Of a DNA stretch of 64,000 nucleotides, positions 42,101 through 54,325 are shown piece after piece. The stretch spans positions 8,252,001-8,316,000 of the forward strand of contig NC_064214.1 in the NCBI RefSeq assembly GCF_023101765.2, in the 5' to 3' direction. The DNA comes from Spodoptera frugiperda (lineage: Eukaryota; Arthropoda; Insecta; Lepidoptera; Noctuidae). Each line of letters begins with the position of its first letter. Within the stretch, counting starts at the first letter, position 1. The position numbers were made by a program, and so were the translations under genes. The notes under the pieces were generated by a model, which made no database searches, was not told where the DNA came from, and worked only from the letters and a program-made list of their open reading frames with translations.

Positions 42101-44880
42101 ATGTTGCATATGCGCGGGAAATTCGGCGAAGAGAAACAACATGGCGTTGTTGACATGAAAGTAAGTTATTGTTTGGAAATAAAGTGTTGTATCTTAATTT
42201 AACAATGTTGTAGAGATTAAACCGATTTACTTTTACTTTTTTATCTCGCGAGACAAAATAAGTTAATACAAGTTTAACGGCTAACTCATGTAACTGATCG
42301 ACAACATAACTCGACTATTTTCAAGCCACAATAGGGACTCACAGTCATAAAAGGGGTAGTACGTAGGCACTACTTCTGACTACTGCTGAGGATACTTACA
42401 GTACTCTCAACGGATCTTGGCAGGTCTGAACTACGTGCAGAAGGCTGCGCAATAAGTGTAAAGGGTCAATTGTATTTAGAAATGTTCAATCTCTAGCCTA
42501 GATCGCCGCCCCCCGCACCTCGCCTCATGCCACCATTTGGTTCTAACAAATACTTATTGCGCAGCCTTCTACGTGCAGAAGGCTGCCAAGATCCGTTGAG
42601 AGTACTGTACTACTAGTTTTAAGTAATACTCATTGTAAAAGGCACGATGGTATTGACATACCTTTCCAGGTAAAATTCCCTAAAGAAATAAGAAAAAAGT
42701 CATAAAAGAGAAAAGAGTCTTATAGAGAGTGGAAATGCATATAAATTACAAAATAAACTTTGCAATAAAATGTTTTTATTTCCTTAAACAGCTCGACCTC
42801 CTGCCTTTCAAAGACTACGCAGTAGACCTACCGCATCTGATCCACACAGCGAACTCTACTCTAGTAGACGTTAGCCTAGTCAATCTGACGTCATCGCCAG
42901 ACTACAACGCGTCGCGGTTTGCCCTGCACTTCACTCTAGTCAGCACGGACGCGAAGAACGAGAACATGAGCTATAGTATGAGGAAGAGCTTGGATGATGA
43001 GCATACTCCGGGAGTTTTTGAGGTGAGTAGACAGTGTAAAAATAATATGATTTTCTTTCTTTTTTTTTCTAATTCTCCTGTAAGTGTTATTAATGCGCTA
43101 CCTTCTGCTGACGGCTACGGCTACGTCATACGTTCCCGGGTTAAAAATCTCATATGTCCTATTCCAGACCTTCTATTACTATGCTAATTTTTTTTCTTTA
43201 AAATACTTTTCCCCACACTCAGATTTTCTCCGGTGCGTTTACAAACATGTTCAATGTTCCTAAAAGCGCATGACACCCAGACCCAAAACAACAACACAAC
43301 AACAAATATGTGAGGTTCATACAAAGAGCAATGCACGTTGCACGGCAGCCAGTTGCCCAGCCACCGCGCCAACCGTGCAGTCATTCGGATCCGTTCGGTT
43401 TACTCATGTAAATTAACGCCATACATATACCGTGATTTTTAATGTTTAAATTTATTTCCTTAGATATTTGAGATTAGGACTCCCAAGTCGAGTCGGTCGG
43501 ACGACGGCGGCTTCATACAGTTCCGCCCAGTCAGCTACACGGAGCAGGAACGCAGCGTCTCATCTTCCACCAACGCTTACATATCTAACTTCACGCGGTA
43601 AGAACTATATTAATATACTATTATTATAATAACCATTAACTATACATATGTCAGAACATTTTTCTTGTTTCATTATTTATTTTTGTAGGAAATACTAATC
43701 TGATTTAGTTATTTTTACTTCTGAGAATTATATTTCTGTCTCCAAAATGTCCGAAAGCATAAATTTTTAAGGACAGTAAACCATTTATAACTCCTTTGGT
43801 GTTGTGTTTTTTTATGGTATAAGCCGGTAAACCAGCAGACGGATCACCTGATGATAAGCAATCACCGCCGCCCTTTGTTGCGTTGCCAGCCTTTTGGGGG
43901 TTAAGAATTTAAGGGTTGTTGGGAAATTGGTTAGGAAAAGGGAATTGGGCCTCCGAAGACCTCACTCACATAACGAAACACAACGCAAGCGTTGTTTCAC
44001 GTCGGTGACGCCGTGGTATCTCCGGTCGAGCCGGCTCTCCCACACAATTATAAATGTACCATTTCTTCCAGGACAACAATCCCCAAAACGAGTACGTTGC
44101 GCGTGTTCTACGAGGCGTTCAGCAGCAACGACCTGCTGGTGCAGGACATGTCCATCTCCTTCGGCCTGCCCGGCGACGGATACTACCGGCAGCATAACTA
44201 CACTTCTTGGTAAGTTATGAAAATGTAATTTATCAAACCAGTACCCTTAGTATGAGTCTGCTTTATATTTAAAGTAATCGAAACGATAGCGCTTTCCGCG
44301 CTTTGATTGACCGGGTCGATTTAACCAACCATTCGGATCGCCGAACGCACGCTCATTTCCATTACTTTAAACGTAAAGCAAACTCATATTAAGAGTACTG
44401 TTTCTTTCCTAAAAAGCCACTTATTGTTCTTAGAACAATATAGCACATATCGTATTTTATTAGTTACTTATTTTATTTCGAATTCTTTTCTGGAATGCAC
44501 CATCATTACTCTTTTTGAAAATGTGAAAATTCAGTATTCACCCTGTGACACAAGCTCTTAACTTCACATACAGGAATTTACAGGATGCAATTTGCTAGTT
44601 TAATGAAAATAATCCATTTTATTGTTGTTTAAAAAATGGCCAAAACCGGATTAAGTACTGACTATTTTTTCTTTCTTAATATTAATTTTCTTTTCTCACC
44701 AGGTCATTCACGATAGGCTACGGCATCCCACCAGTAGAAAGCTTCTCCCTATTCGTGATCGTGATCATATCCATCGGACTCGGAGTACCCATCCTCCTGG
44801 CACTATCAGGCATCACGTTTGTCATAGTAAGGAGGTGTAAGCAGAGGAACCCGCCTACAAGGTTTACTGATGATGAATGA
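36118..44880 (+). CDS. GLMP: Glycosylated lysosomal membrane protein (GLMP/NCU-G1)
   Basis: Type I lysosomal membrane glycoprotein, in vertebrates the partner of the transporter MFSD1. Seven exons join to 390 residues (human 406): 36118-36180, 36855-37100, 41978-42160, 42792-43022, 43464-43597, 44072-44209, 44703-44880. Exon 1 encodes just a signal peptide (MHLQTLLIVFVLSFACGQ). The lumenal part begins with LNPGCDACGKST and contains LWDFTRGMPTIIYV. Several N-glycosylation sequons are seen (NTS, NST, NLT, NAS, NMS, NFT, NYT). One membrane span lies at residues 347-374 (FVIVIISIGLGVPILLALSG), with a short tail RRCKQRNPPTRFTDDE. The tail has no tyrosine sorting motif, unlike many lysosomal proteins. 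Intron 2 is 4.9 kb. A CACGTG lies upstream. Confidence 0.92.
37780..37893. repeat. MITE family E, diverged copy
   Basis: Contains CCTTAGCAATTGTTCTCAG and AACAAAATCGTTACTAAGGA, ending ATCTGAGTATGGGCAG, matching the copy at 54872-54988. The ends read CATACTCAG and CTGAGTATG. Confidence 0.7.
38629..40449. repeat. Two inverted element ends (AGCTGACCCGRCAAAC)
   Basis: AGCTGACCCGGCAAAC at 38629-38644 is inverted as GTTTGTCGGGTCAGCT at 40434-40449 (15 of 16). It could be one 1.8 kb element with short terminal repeats or two unrelated copies of a common end in opposite orientation. No transposase remnant inside. Confidence 0.45.
39577..39656. repeat. 80-nt hairpin with a perfect 22-bp stem
   Basis: The arm at 39577-39598 (TACACTAACAATACAG, then TAAGAT) and the arm at 39635-39656 are exact inverted copies separated by 36 bases. 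TTAGTT/AACTAA can pair inside the loop. The size and shape resemble a microRNA precursor, but a small MITE is equally possible. Confidence 0.75.
42220..42330. repeat. MITE family D, half copy in GLMP intron 3
   Basis: CGAGACAAAATAAGTTAATA, then GGCTAACTCATGTAACTGAT, CGACAACATAACTCGAC and TTTTCAAGCCA follow the left half of the family D consensus. The right arm is absent. Confidence 0.5.
42398..42608. repeat. Inverted-repeat element in GLMP intron 3 (211 bp)
   Basis: The 26-base arm at 42398-42423 (ACAGTACTCTCAACGGATC, then TTGGCAG) is exactly inverted at 42583-42608. A second inner pair, AAGGCTGCGCAATAAGT at 42441-42457 and its complement at 42552-42568, is also exact. Typical MITE structure; single copy seen here. 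Confidence 0.85.
43215..43382 (-). repeat. tRNA-derived SINE in GLMP intron 4
   Basis: Reverse-strand copy ending GACTGCACGGTTGGCGCGG at 43382. The box B region is damaged: the segment between AAAGAGC and GTTGCACGGCAGCC is shortened. It therefore probably lacks an active internal promoter. Confidence 0.75.
43818..44040 (+). repeat. Dispersed moth repeat (family N2) in GLMP intron 5
   Basis: Contains AAACCAGCAGACGGATCACC, TTAAGGGTTGTTGGGAAATT and ACACAACGCAAGCGTTGTTT-CACGTCGG, ending close to the exon 6 acceptor. The inverted copy is at 56884-57060. CAACGCAAGCGTTG is palindromic. Confidence 0.75.
44246..44393. repeat. MITE family C copy in GLMP intron 6
   Basis: CTTAGTATGAGTCTGCTTTA, then TTTAAAGTAATCGAAACGAT on the left and TTACTTTAAACGTAAAGCAA-ACTCATATTAAG on the right. 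Core has CTTTGATTGACC and AACCATTCGG. Confidence 0.8.
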
Positions 44881-46330
44881 GGTAAAATAGGAGATACAAT
44901 ATGGCCGTTTTTAAATCCAGCTCCTAAGTATTACTTAGCGTAAGGGAACACCTAAACTAACCCCTTACCTGTACCGTTAGGTGTCACTTATAAATTGGAA
45001 TAATCAAAAGTTCGTTGAGTGACATCTTTCTTAGCTTAGGAGTCCCTTAAAGATTAAGGGAGTTTGGTAAAACGGCCGAAAGTCAATTTGGTAATGGTAC
45101 AGTTGGATACAAAAGTTGAAAAGTTAGTCTTAATAAAATTCATTTGAAAAATGTTGGATCTTTACCAGATATTTTATTTAAAATGTAACAAAGTATTAAC
45201 GTTTTGGTACTTGATTTTGATTACAAACTTAAAATGTGATCAATTTGTGTTTATTTTCATGATACATAATGTTAAACCAGTGTTTAGTTGTTTTACAAAT
45301 CATCGTCAATTTCCATTTTACTTTCAACAATTTAACTTTCAATATTTTCAACTTATTTCGAATTTCAATACTGTTTTTTTTTTATTGTTATTGAAAAATA
45401 ACAATAAAAAAAACAATAATATCAACAATTACTTACAAAATACAATTCTACTGTCAACTTTTGTGGTTAACTGTACCTTAAGTATATTGCTACATATCAT
45501 GCATGATTGAATAAAAATATGTTGTATGACAAAATCAGTCATACACAAAAATGTGTGATATCCTCGGGCTATGTGTATGGAAAAACGTAGCGAAGAGTAG
45601 TAACGTTTCTGCACTCGCTACTTAGATAATGAATTCAATTAATCGTGAAAACACTATAAAAATATAATGAATAAATTAATCACCATAATTTATGTCCCCA
45701 AACTGCGCGTAACTACAAATTGGATAATTATTATTTTTTATTGTGTCTGATATTATCAAGAAGACGTTGCTTGATTTTAGTAAAATTATGTATGTATCGC
45801 CACACCTTTTATTGCCGAAGTTGTAGGCAATGTACACCCATTTTTCGTGTATTGTAAAAAATTGACAGTTTAATTTGATCGTTGAGTGCGCAACTTTTAA
45901 ATTAAAAAGCTAAGCTGTCTAAGCTGTTTAGTATTAACTGTAGAGCTTCAGTGTACAAATTATTGATTAAAATTATTTTGATTTAACTGTCTAAACCTTG
46001 TATTAGGCAATTAGTAAATATAAATTATTTTTATAGAAACTGTAGACAAAAAAAAACTCAGTAAATATCTTTTACGGCCGATACTTAGTTCAATTTAATA
46101 GTATAATGAAAAACTAACATTTGTTTTAAATTATAATAATACTTTAATTTTTAAATCCTTCATACAGCTTTTTGGAAAAATCAAAAATTAAATAATTGTA
46201 ATGTGTTTTTAGAATAGTTTCAGGAGTTTAAAGTTAAAGTTTTAAATAACAGACAAAATAAAAATGTAGTCTCAATTTACCTGTAGATAATTAAAGTGCC
46301 TGTTTGTAGATTATTATTGTTACTGGTATA

Positions 46331-46531
46331 CTGCCGTACTCAGAGACATTTAATGATTATTTAAAGTATTCCTTAGTATCGATTTTGTTCTGAAAACAAT
46401 TGCTAAGGACTGGGTTAAGTAATCATTACTAACCCGTGGTATGGCGAACGCAGATCTACGCGAGACAAAATGTGTTTTCTATTGTGTCTCATTTACCGAC
46501 AGACAAGGTTAAATGACTCTGAGTACGGCAG
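46331..46531. repeat. MITE family E, complete copy (201 bp)
   Basis: Left end CTGCCGTACTCAGAGACATT and right end, inverted, CTGCCGTACTCAGAGTCATT differ at one base. Related copies at 54872-54988 and 37780-37893 share ATTGTT and TAAGTAATCATT segments. Confidence 0.85.
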
Positions 46532-46824
46532 ACAGAGAGTGTTTCTTTGAAAGAAAAAATATTTAACCTTTGAAATTGAAGAGTGGAGTGTCTTAGGAAT
46601 TTGCAATATGTTATATCAGATTGCTTAGATACAATTTTCAAAGACATAATTGTATTTGAAACTTCTTGTAAGTTTGTTCAATATTTTTTTCGAAGAAACG
46701 CTCCTAAATATGGGTGCAAGTATACCTATAGTTACTAAATATATTGCACCTCATGTCCACCCAATATGTACCATCTGCTAATAAAATTTAAATGTAACAA
46801 AGTAATACCTACATACAAATATTG

Positions 46825-47010
46825 TTTTATGTTAAACGGTTTTAATTGGCTTATATTGTATGGTCATCAAGATTAACAGTGTGTACCAAATATCAGATCG
46901 ATCGGACGTTAGGAAGAGGGTTAAATCCCAATTTATTTAATTTGGCTCAAACAAACAAAGAAGTAGTGAAGTGAAGCTCAATGAAACCGTCTAATAAAAA
47001 GCAAAATTAA
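46825..47010 (+). repeat. Dispersed repeat (family R), second copy
   Basis: Same-strand relative of 6583-6735: TTAAACGGTTTTAATTGGC, ATGGTCATCAAGATTAACAG and AAATATCAGATCGATCGGAC. Confidence 0.7.
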
Positions 47011-47360
47011 AATTTTTATTGTTGTCTTAGTTGTAGGTTAAAATTTTAGTTGGATTCACTCTATGTTTGTTTTTATGTGATTTTAGACATGTAAACAAAA
47101 CTTTAGTTTCAATAATACTGAGATTTCGATCTGATAGGTAAACTATACTCCTAAATACTACCACTGTGTATATACAGAAAATATGATAAATATAATATGT
47201 TAAGGACTCCCTATATATTGACGTTGGAAATTAAATATTATTGATATTATATAAAAAAAAATGTTTCCTAAAATATAATTGTGATGTTACAGTATTTTCT
47301 TATAAAAAAATATAAATTGAAACGCATAAACCTATATTTATTGGATTAGTTTTAAGATGT

Positions 47361-47521
47361 AAGAGCGCCTTCAAACTGAGAACAATGCGATGGTTTTCTA
47401 CGCTGCACTAAAGCCGCGTATTCACTTACTACATTAAACTGACACGACAACGCGACGCCTGCGCGGCGTATGCGCGGCGCGAACGCCTACGCTTGACAAA
47501 CGCCTAATTTGAAGGCGCGCT
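47361..47521. repeat. Short inverted-repeat element (about 161 bp)
   Basis: GAGCGCCTTCAAA at the left and TTTGAAGGCGCGCT at the right are inverted with one extra base. The interior is GC-rich (CGACGCCTGCGCGGCGTATG) against an AT-rich surround. Confidence 0.55.
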
Positions 47522-48184
47522 AAGCTTTCCCGCGGCTATAACAGGCCCTTTAGACAAATTAAATTGTTTTGTATAAACTCCATTCTCTAATTTTCTCAAC
47601 TTTCTACGACTTGGAAGTATGGGTACCTAAAAATCATTCGGTTTTCCTATATTAAAATTATTACCGAAATATATTAAGAATTTATTTATTTATTTAAGAC
47701 ATGATTTTTCTAATCTGTGACTTCTCTGTTAAAATGACAAATACTATTGATTAAATCTATTTTTCGTAAACAAGAAGATACATTTTACAATGACGGAGAA
47801 CTTTTTAATTTCTCAAGTTCTAACCTAATTTGACATGTGAATGCAAGAGGTCAATTAATCAATTTTGACATTACATATGTAACGTGACGTCATCAATGTT
47901 TTGTAACGGAATTTTGTATGATTTTTGTAAATTATTTTTTAGATTTAATTGTTAGCTTTGTATTTTCTGATGTGATATTAATTTTGATTATGTGTACTTG
48001 TTTTGTATATAGGTATATGTGTAATGAAATAAATGCATTAGTATTGTGGAATTTTGTTTTACTTGGGAATTGGCGGTCAGTAGTGGACTTAAACACCGAC
48101 ATTGAGGTGTACTTGCGCTCTCCTAACAATAGGGAAAATAATAAAATATACATGAAATCTTCCAAAATCTCAAAATTTAGAGGT

Positions 48185-48325
48185 GCTGTGGACTGCCTAG
48201 CGTTTTACCGGGGCTCCAGCTCGAAAAGCAGAAGCAGGAAAAGGGTGGTTTTTAGTCAGTAAGAGTCATATTCCCTCTCGCCAATCCCAAATCAGGAGAA
48301 CTCCTTAAAAGATTTTCCCCTTTAG
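48185..48325 (+). repeat. Dispersed moth repeat (family N1)
   Basis: TTTTACCGGGGCTCCAGCTC, GAAAAGCAGAAGCAGGAAA, GGTGGTTTTTAGTCAGTAAG match 11258-11452 on the same strand, with a degraded 3' end. Confidence 0.7.
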
Positions 48326-48872
48326 AAAAGAGATTCTATCTATAAAAATAACACCGAGAAAAGATATATGTGCTGATTAAGGGATAAAACCTTAGCAGAA
48401 GTGAGTCCTCCCCTACCTTTAAGGAATTACCTACAACTTTCCTGTTTGTATTCGATAAAATTCCTGTTGTCAAGAAATTATTATACAATTCTGAGACGTA
48501 CTAAATACGCAATAACCCAGACTAATTAGCAGAGATAGGGCGCACGAGCCACTGCGCAGTGTCTGGACAACCAGTACAAGCATAAATCAACCCCTTTCCT
48601 TATAAAAAGGCCGCATTCTTACCTACAAACGAAATGCACCTTTATTTTCACTGAAGTAAGATTGAAATTATGTGAGCAAATTGTGTTGGAATGCAGGCTG
48701 ACATAATTATCTGGTTACTGATTACTGTTGGCATATTTAAGGAAGGGCAAAGTGCTACATTGTGATGATAATTAATGTTTTGTTTCATAATCTTTTGAAC
48801 TTCGTGTAAAAGGTACTTTTTAATGGAAAATTTTCTTTTTTTCAATGGACATACTCAATTTTTTTAAACATT

Positions 48873-49036
48873 GCCCCACACTAGTATTTTCTCCTGCGTG
48901 GGTGTTTATATACATACAAGTTTACATACACTTGACCCGAGAAACAACAATTCGTGAATCGAGTCGATCACACACAAAGAGTTGTTCCGTGTGGGAAACG
49001 CACAAGCTACACGTTATCCGCGCCAGTCGTGCAGTC
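48873..49036 (-). repeat. tRNA-derived SINE, diverged copy
   Basis: Reverse-strand copy ending GACTGCACGACTGGCGCGG at 49036. The box B region is mutated and a segment of the tRNA part is missing, compared with 2050-2220. Confidence 0.7.
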
Positions 49037-49365
49037 ATTGGTATTTCCATAAGAGATAGGGCACAGGTACAGGTACACCCACTTTTCGTTATTTATGTTA
49101 TCATTATCAAGCCCAGAAAATAACGCCTAAAAGTTTTGAAGTATTAAAATAAAAGACAAAGTTCAACTTAAAATATTTTTTAATTTAAGAAAAGGATAAA
49201 ATGAAACAGTTATCACAAACTATATGTATGTACACAACTCAACATATGCAAACTTAGGTACAAAGTCCATCCAAGTACATGAATCAATCATAATACATTT
49301 TATTATGAAAACTCACAAACTAGGGTTAAAAACAATAATAACCCATACAAGGGATCCGATCGATC

Positions 49366-49477
49366 CAGAGATGTAGCTACAACCATATTAAACTCGCAAA
49401 ATTACAGGGCCCCGTAAGTAAAAAAATATAATACAGGGGCCCCATGTCAAAGGGCCCGACAGCAAACTACATCCCTG
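49366..49477. mobile_element. Short hAT-like MITE (112 bp)
   Basis: Ends CAGAGATGTAG and, inverted, CAGGGATGTAG (10 of 11). Flanks GATCGATC at 49358-49365 and GATCGACG at 49478-49485 match at 6 of 8 bases, as expected for a decayed 8-bp target duplication. Confidence 0.65.
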
Positions 49478-51290
49478 GATCGACGGATAAAACATGGATT
49501 ATGCTTTTCATTGTAGCAAAGCTAGAAAACGAAAAGTTTAAAGTTCGAAGCGAATTCGTTGGTCTATTACAAAATCAGTGCCATTTTTAGCAGAGAAATA
49601 TTTGTACTTAAAATCGAAAAATATTTTAAAATACATTAAAACGTAAACATTCGTATGAGATGATGACATGGCCAGATGTTTGATTACTTATGTGTATGTA
49701 TTATTACGATAAAGTATTTCCAAAGTCAAATCCTTTATTCCTTAATAAAGGAATAATAGTCTGTCCATTGGTGTACTACTGCACATTACATAAAACTTTC
49801 AAGTAACAAATTAAAACATAACTTATTATAAATGCAAACAATCGTTTTGCAAATGCGACAGAAAAACTGGATTTCAAGGTTCAAATTAACAAATCAAATT
49901 GTTTACAGTTTTAAACGAGTAACGTTAAAGTTATTGCAAAACCATACATCGTTGTACTATTTAATATTAATACTGGAAGAACTTAATTTTTACAACCAAA
50001 CCTACAAACACACAAAATATTTAGTTAAACAATACATCGAAATAAACTTTGACCACGCCAAACTCGGATACATACATTGATAAAATATACAGAGCCGGAT
50101 GACATCGAATGGGCTCACGTAATAAACGTTTCTGGGGCTCAAGTTCAAATAGTCTCGAGTTTCAAAGTATATACTAATTGATGGGCCCCTTTGGTCGTTG
50201 GGGGCCTGGTGGGTAATCACCATATCTACTATATGATACAACGTTTTTAACATGTAATACACCGTTAAAACTTCACTATTTCTTACAATAAATTAAAGTC
50301 ACAAATAGAGTAACATGCCACTTGCAACAACAACGAACAAAGTAACCGTATCACATGAGAAAAATTAAGCACAACACGTTCTTATTGTTTTATCACGTGC
50401 AAGGAATATTCAACCTAATTTGTTTATACTTAAAGTAAAAACTGGATGAAAATTGTGTAAACTTAGAAAAGCTAAAGTTGGTAAAATACTAGGTCTAATC
50501 AACTTGGCGAAGAACGTCTGAGGGATAAGACGAGAAAGTACAAGATACAGGAGAGATTCCGATTTACTATTCAATCGAGTCTTAAGCCTTGTCCCTACTA
50601 GGAACATTATTAGTCGAGCGACATTTGTTCCCAGGGACATCGGGCAATGTCGGGCGACGTCGGGTGACGTTGGACGACATTGTTGACTGTGCGACAAGGA
50701 ACAGTTTAACTAGTGAAAACGAGGCTTTACTCTCATGTACATTTTTTTAATATTCTACGGTTTTATCCCCAAGACGTTTTTCACCGGGCAAATCGACTTA
50801 CTGTAAAATAGTCATAAGAAATCTAAACATTGAAAAAACTAGTCCTGTATATGTCACTATTTATTCTAGACCTTATTGCAGTCATCTCTACACGGTACAG
50901 TCAGTCTAAACGCTAAGATATAAAATGCAAATATTCTAATGTCAATGTAGCTGCGAAATGAGCTGTTAAAATTACTAGGTATAGGAAAATAAACCTTATT
51001 GTATTAGGAATAAGATACAGGAGACTGCAGACCAACATTCTACAATCTCTCAATAGATTCTCAACTTTATAATTTTGTAATAAAGTAGAAAATCGACTGA
51101 CATATTGGAGTAGGTTAATTTTATTTCAAGTGCTGCAGTATGAATTCTTAGATAATTTATATGTTTAAACAGACTGCCTAAGTTCACGCGTCCCGCGCAG
51201 AATCGACTCAAATTATGCATTTTGTGAGTAACATACCCCCATTTAATTCACTGTTGGTATATTAACACACTCCCTCCCCTTTCCATGTAC

Positions 51291-51439
51291 CTTTAGTACG
51301 AGATTGCTATTCGTTGAAGAAGATCGAAACGAGAGCGCGTGCGGCTCTCTGATTGGTAAGTTCATTCGCGCCGGCCAATCAGAGCGCCGAACGCACTCTC
51401 GTTTCAATTTCTTTAAACGTAAAGCAAACTTGTACTAAG
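51291..51439. repeat. MITE family C copy
   Basis: Core GCTCTCTGATTGGTAAGTTC and GGCCAATCAGAGCGCCGAAC. The right arm TTAAACGTAAAGCAAACTTG is intact; the left arm is degraded. Confidence 0.75.
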
Positions 51440-51577
51440 AGTAACTGGTATTGTTACACACACGTATACAAGTAAAACAAATGACGTATCGCGTGTGTAA
51501 TATGTAATAGCCACGCACACCAGTGCAATTTACCTGTATAAATCCACACTTTTGTCCCATGAAGGTAGACAGAAACT

Positions 51578-51903
51578 ACGGTAAAACGGGGTGAATAGGG
51601 ATCGAGAGGTGAACAGGGACAGAAGAGAGGTGAATAGGTATAGGAAAATTCTTCATAGTATCTATTCACCCTTCTTATGTCCCTACTAGCTACTTCCGCG
51701 CGGTTTCACCCGCTCTGCTCGGCTTCTATTGGTCATAGCGTGATGTTTTATAGCCTATAGCCTGCCTCGATAAATGCAATATCCAACACAAAAAGAATTA
51801 TTCAATTCGGACCAGTAGTTCCGGAGATTAGCGCGTTCAAACAAACAAACAAACAAACTCTTCAGCTTTATAATATTAGTATAGATTAACCCCGTTTTAC
51901 CGT
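51578..51903. repeat. Inverted-repeat element with a nested repeat end
   Basis: ACGGTAAAACGGGGT at 51578-51592 is exactly inverted at 51889-51903. Inside, 51687-51887 is a copy of the dispersed family that ends TATAATATTAGTATAGATT (compare 62731-63465 and 10312-10450), so one element may have landed in the other. Confidence 0.65.
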
Positions 51904-52457
51904 ATAGAGCACCTCCCACTAAGATCCTAACACCCTTTTTCAATTTCCTCCAAATTCAAGAAACATACATATGATGCTTATTAGAATTACAACCTCCATC
52001 TAGACATATAGATGAACAAAAATATAATTTCAAGTACTGAGACAATTATGAAATAACAAATGACTAGATTACTCGAGAACCGTATCACATACGAGAAACC
52101 TTGTTAATATAGAATTTAAAAACCTCATCGAATCTCAGTACCGAAACTATTTTCAAAAAAACATTTATTGCAAAGGTACTTTATACCTTACATACTTTTT
52201 ATAAAGATAACAATATTTCCGAAGTATATTTGTATTCTCTCATAAATCAATTATTCGCCAGTAATGTTATAAAAGTCCCACTGTTATATATGGGGATCTT
52301 ATTAAAATAACTGATACTCTGCCCAGAGAGAGAGCGAGAGAGAAAGAGTGGCATAATCGAGCTACCAAATTAAAAGTCTTAATGACGTCATCAAACCTTA
52401 AACTTATTGCACGGGTTGGTTAAATATGTATTACACTTTATCAAATCTTTCTCTTAC

Positions 52458-52592
52458 GCCCAAATGCTGAAATGCTACTCAATTTTAAGTTGCATTTAAA
52501 TATCGTGCTATCTCTGCCATTCTATAAAGAATTGGTAGCGACAGAACTGGTCTTGAGAGCGTCTTAAAATTGAGTAGCGTTTGAGTATTTGG
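52458..52592. repeat. MITE family B copy
   Basis: GCTACTCAATTTTAAG on the left and CTTAAAATTGAGTAGCGTTT-GAGTATTTGG on the right are inverted arms. Centre AATATCGTGCTATCTCTGCC is shared, inverted, with 60765-60901. Confidence 0.8.
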
Positions 52593-53088
52593 ACATTAGA
52601 ATATTTAGTAAAGATTTAATTATGGTTGCTTTTTAGTTGTTCCAAACTAACATAAGATAACGATATTGTGGATGAGTTTTACAACAGAAAAATAATAAAC
52701 AAATCACACCCAGACCCGGAACAACGAATAATCATTATGTTCATCTTCAAATCACTAAACGAATCACAATGGCCACTATCTTAAATAATATAATGCAAAT
52801 TTTAAATTATGGATTCTAAAAGAGCGAGACAAAAGCTTTGAACTATATACCGAACCACTGAGCAATACATAAGCTATTACACTAACATTAACATAACATC
52901 ACTCCTGTTATTTACTGAAGAGGTAAGCAAACATACATCAAACGTATTGCTATTACACTAGGCAACATTTCTGACTTGAAACTTATCATTGACAAAAATT
53001 AAAACACCAATAAAAAAGCTGCTAGTCAGAAATCGTTTCCAAAACATCTTGTAAGGCAGTCACACTTACACTCATATTTATACTGTAA

Positions 53089-53238
53089 CCTTAGTATAAG
53101 TTTGCTTTACGTTTAAAATAATCGAAACGGGAGCGCGTTCGGCACTCTGATTTGCCAACTCTAATAAACCAAAAAATCAGAGCGCCGAACGCGCTATCGT
53201 TTCGATTCCTTTAAACGTAAAGCAAACTTATACTAAGG
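53089..53238. repeat. MITE family C, best-preserved copy (150 bp)
   Basis: Terminal arms CCTTAGTATAAGTTTGCTTT-ACGTTTAAA are exactly inverted at the right end (CTTATACTAAGG). The core carries GCGCGTTCGGCACTCTGATT and its inverted counterpart AATCAGAGCGCCGAACGCGC. Confidence 0.88.
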
Positions 53239-54010
53239 GCACTATTAGTACACTATTAGCAGATTTAAATCACAATTCCTGCATCATTCTCTTCCGGCAG
53301 TCCCGACTTTATATCGACAAAAAAATATCGATAAATCTCTACAACACATTTTCAACCCATAAGCGTTTGTGACAAAGTTGAAAATGCATTAATACCGCGT
53401 ATCGTTCGTGAATGATATCTGGCGTTATCAATATCGAGACTTTCAGGACTAGTTCACGTAGGTCTCTAGTCGTAGCTCCAACACCTTGAGAATTGTAATA
53501 CTCTTTGTTTATAAATATTTTGTTACAATTTCATACAACTTATGTCTAAGCAACCAATATATTGCTGAAGGATTTATAATCGAACCTGCTAACAGCAACC
53601 ACGATATAGACAAATCCAAATACCTCTTTTTATCTAACATCGGTTAAAAAGATTTTATCTAGAAAACACCATCAATTTCCTCACAACATACACACATACA
53701 GTTTAGAAAATTTCATCACATTAAAATTTAATAAAATTACTTTATTTTCATTTAACGTTTGCATTAAAATATTGTGCTTCGTATCTATCAGACCTTTACA
53801 CATTGGTCCTAATAAGTACACATTCATTTTGTAGTTTTATAACTTTTTTTTTCTACACCAAATTCTCACAACATTGATAGCTACAACGTAAAATTAATTT
53901 TGTATGAGCACAAACGAAACATTTAATCTACCAGCGTTTACACTACACACGTAAAATCACGCCCTTATATTATAAGGGTAGCCAGGAACAATAAAGTAAA
54001 CATTTTATCA

Positions 54011-54214
54011 TAACTTTCATGAGACAGTAAATTAATTATTATGTTATCGGCTTACTCACGTAACTGTTTGACGAGGAACTTGACTTGTTTCAAGCCATGC
54101 TAGAGGCTCGTGTTCATGAGCAGTATTCCACGATACAACGCAGCGACTGTCGCGCTGAAACTAGTCGAGTTCCTTGTCAAACAGTTATGTGAATAAACCG
54201 ATAACATAATTAAA
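54011..54214. repeat. MITE family D copy
   Basis: Arms TTATGTTATCGGCTTACTCA and, inverted, TTATGTTATCGGTTTATTCA. The inner part holds GTTTGACGAGGAACTTGACT and CTAGTCGAGTTCCTTGTCAA. Confidence 0.8.
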
Positions 54215-54325
54215 GTAAATATTCTCGTACATTAATGCAAGTTTAGAACGTCTAGTTTAAATATATTATCACGTTCTTTCTAGGGTTGACGAGATCCAAA
54301 CATTACTACTCGATAGTTTTCATAA

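Noticed and set aside
45151..45510. 119-codon frame with Asn/Lys runs
   Set aside because: Phe/Asn-rich content comes from T- and A-runs including a poly-T/A hairpin; no motif; likely GLMP 3' UTR.
47918..48262. 114-codon frame rich in hydrophobic residues
   Set aside because: AT-rich composition explains the hydrophobic bias, and its 3' part runs into the N1 repeat.
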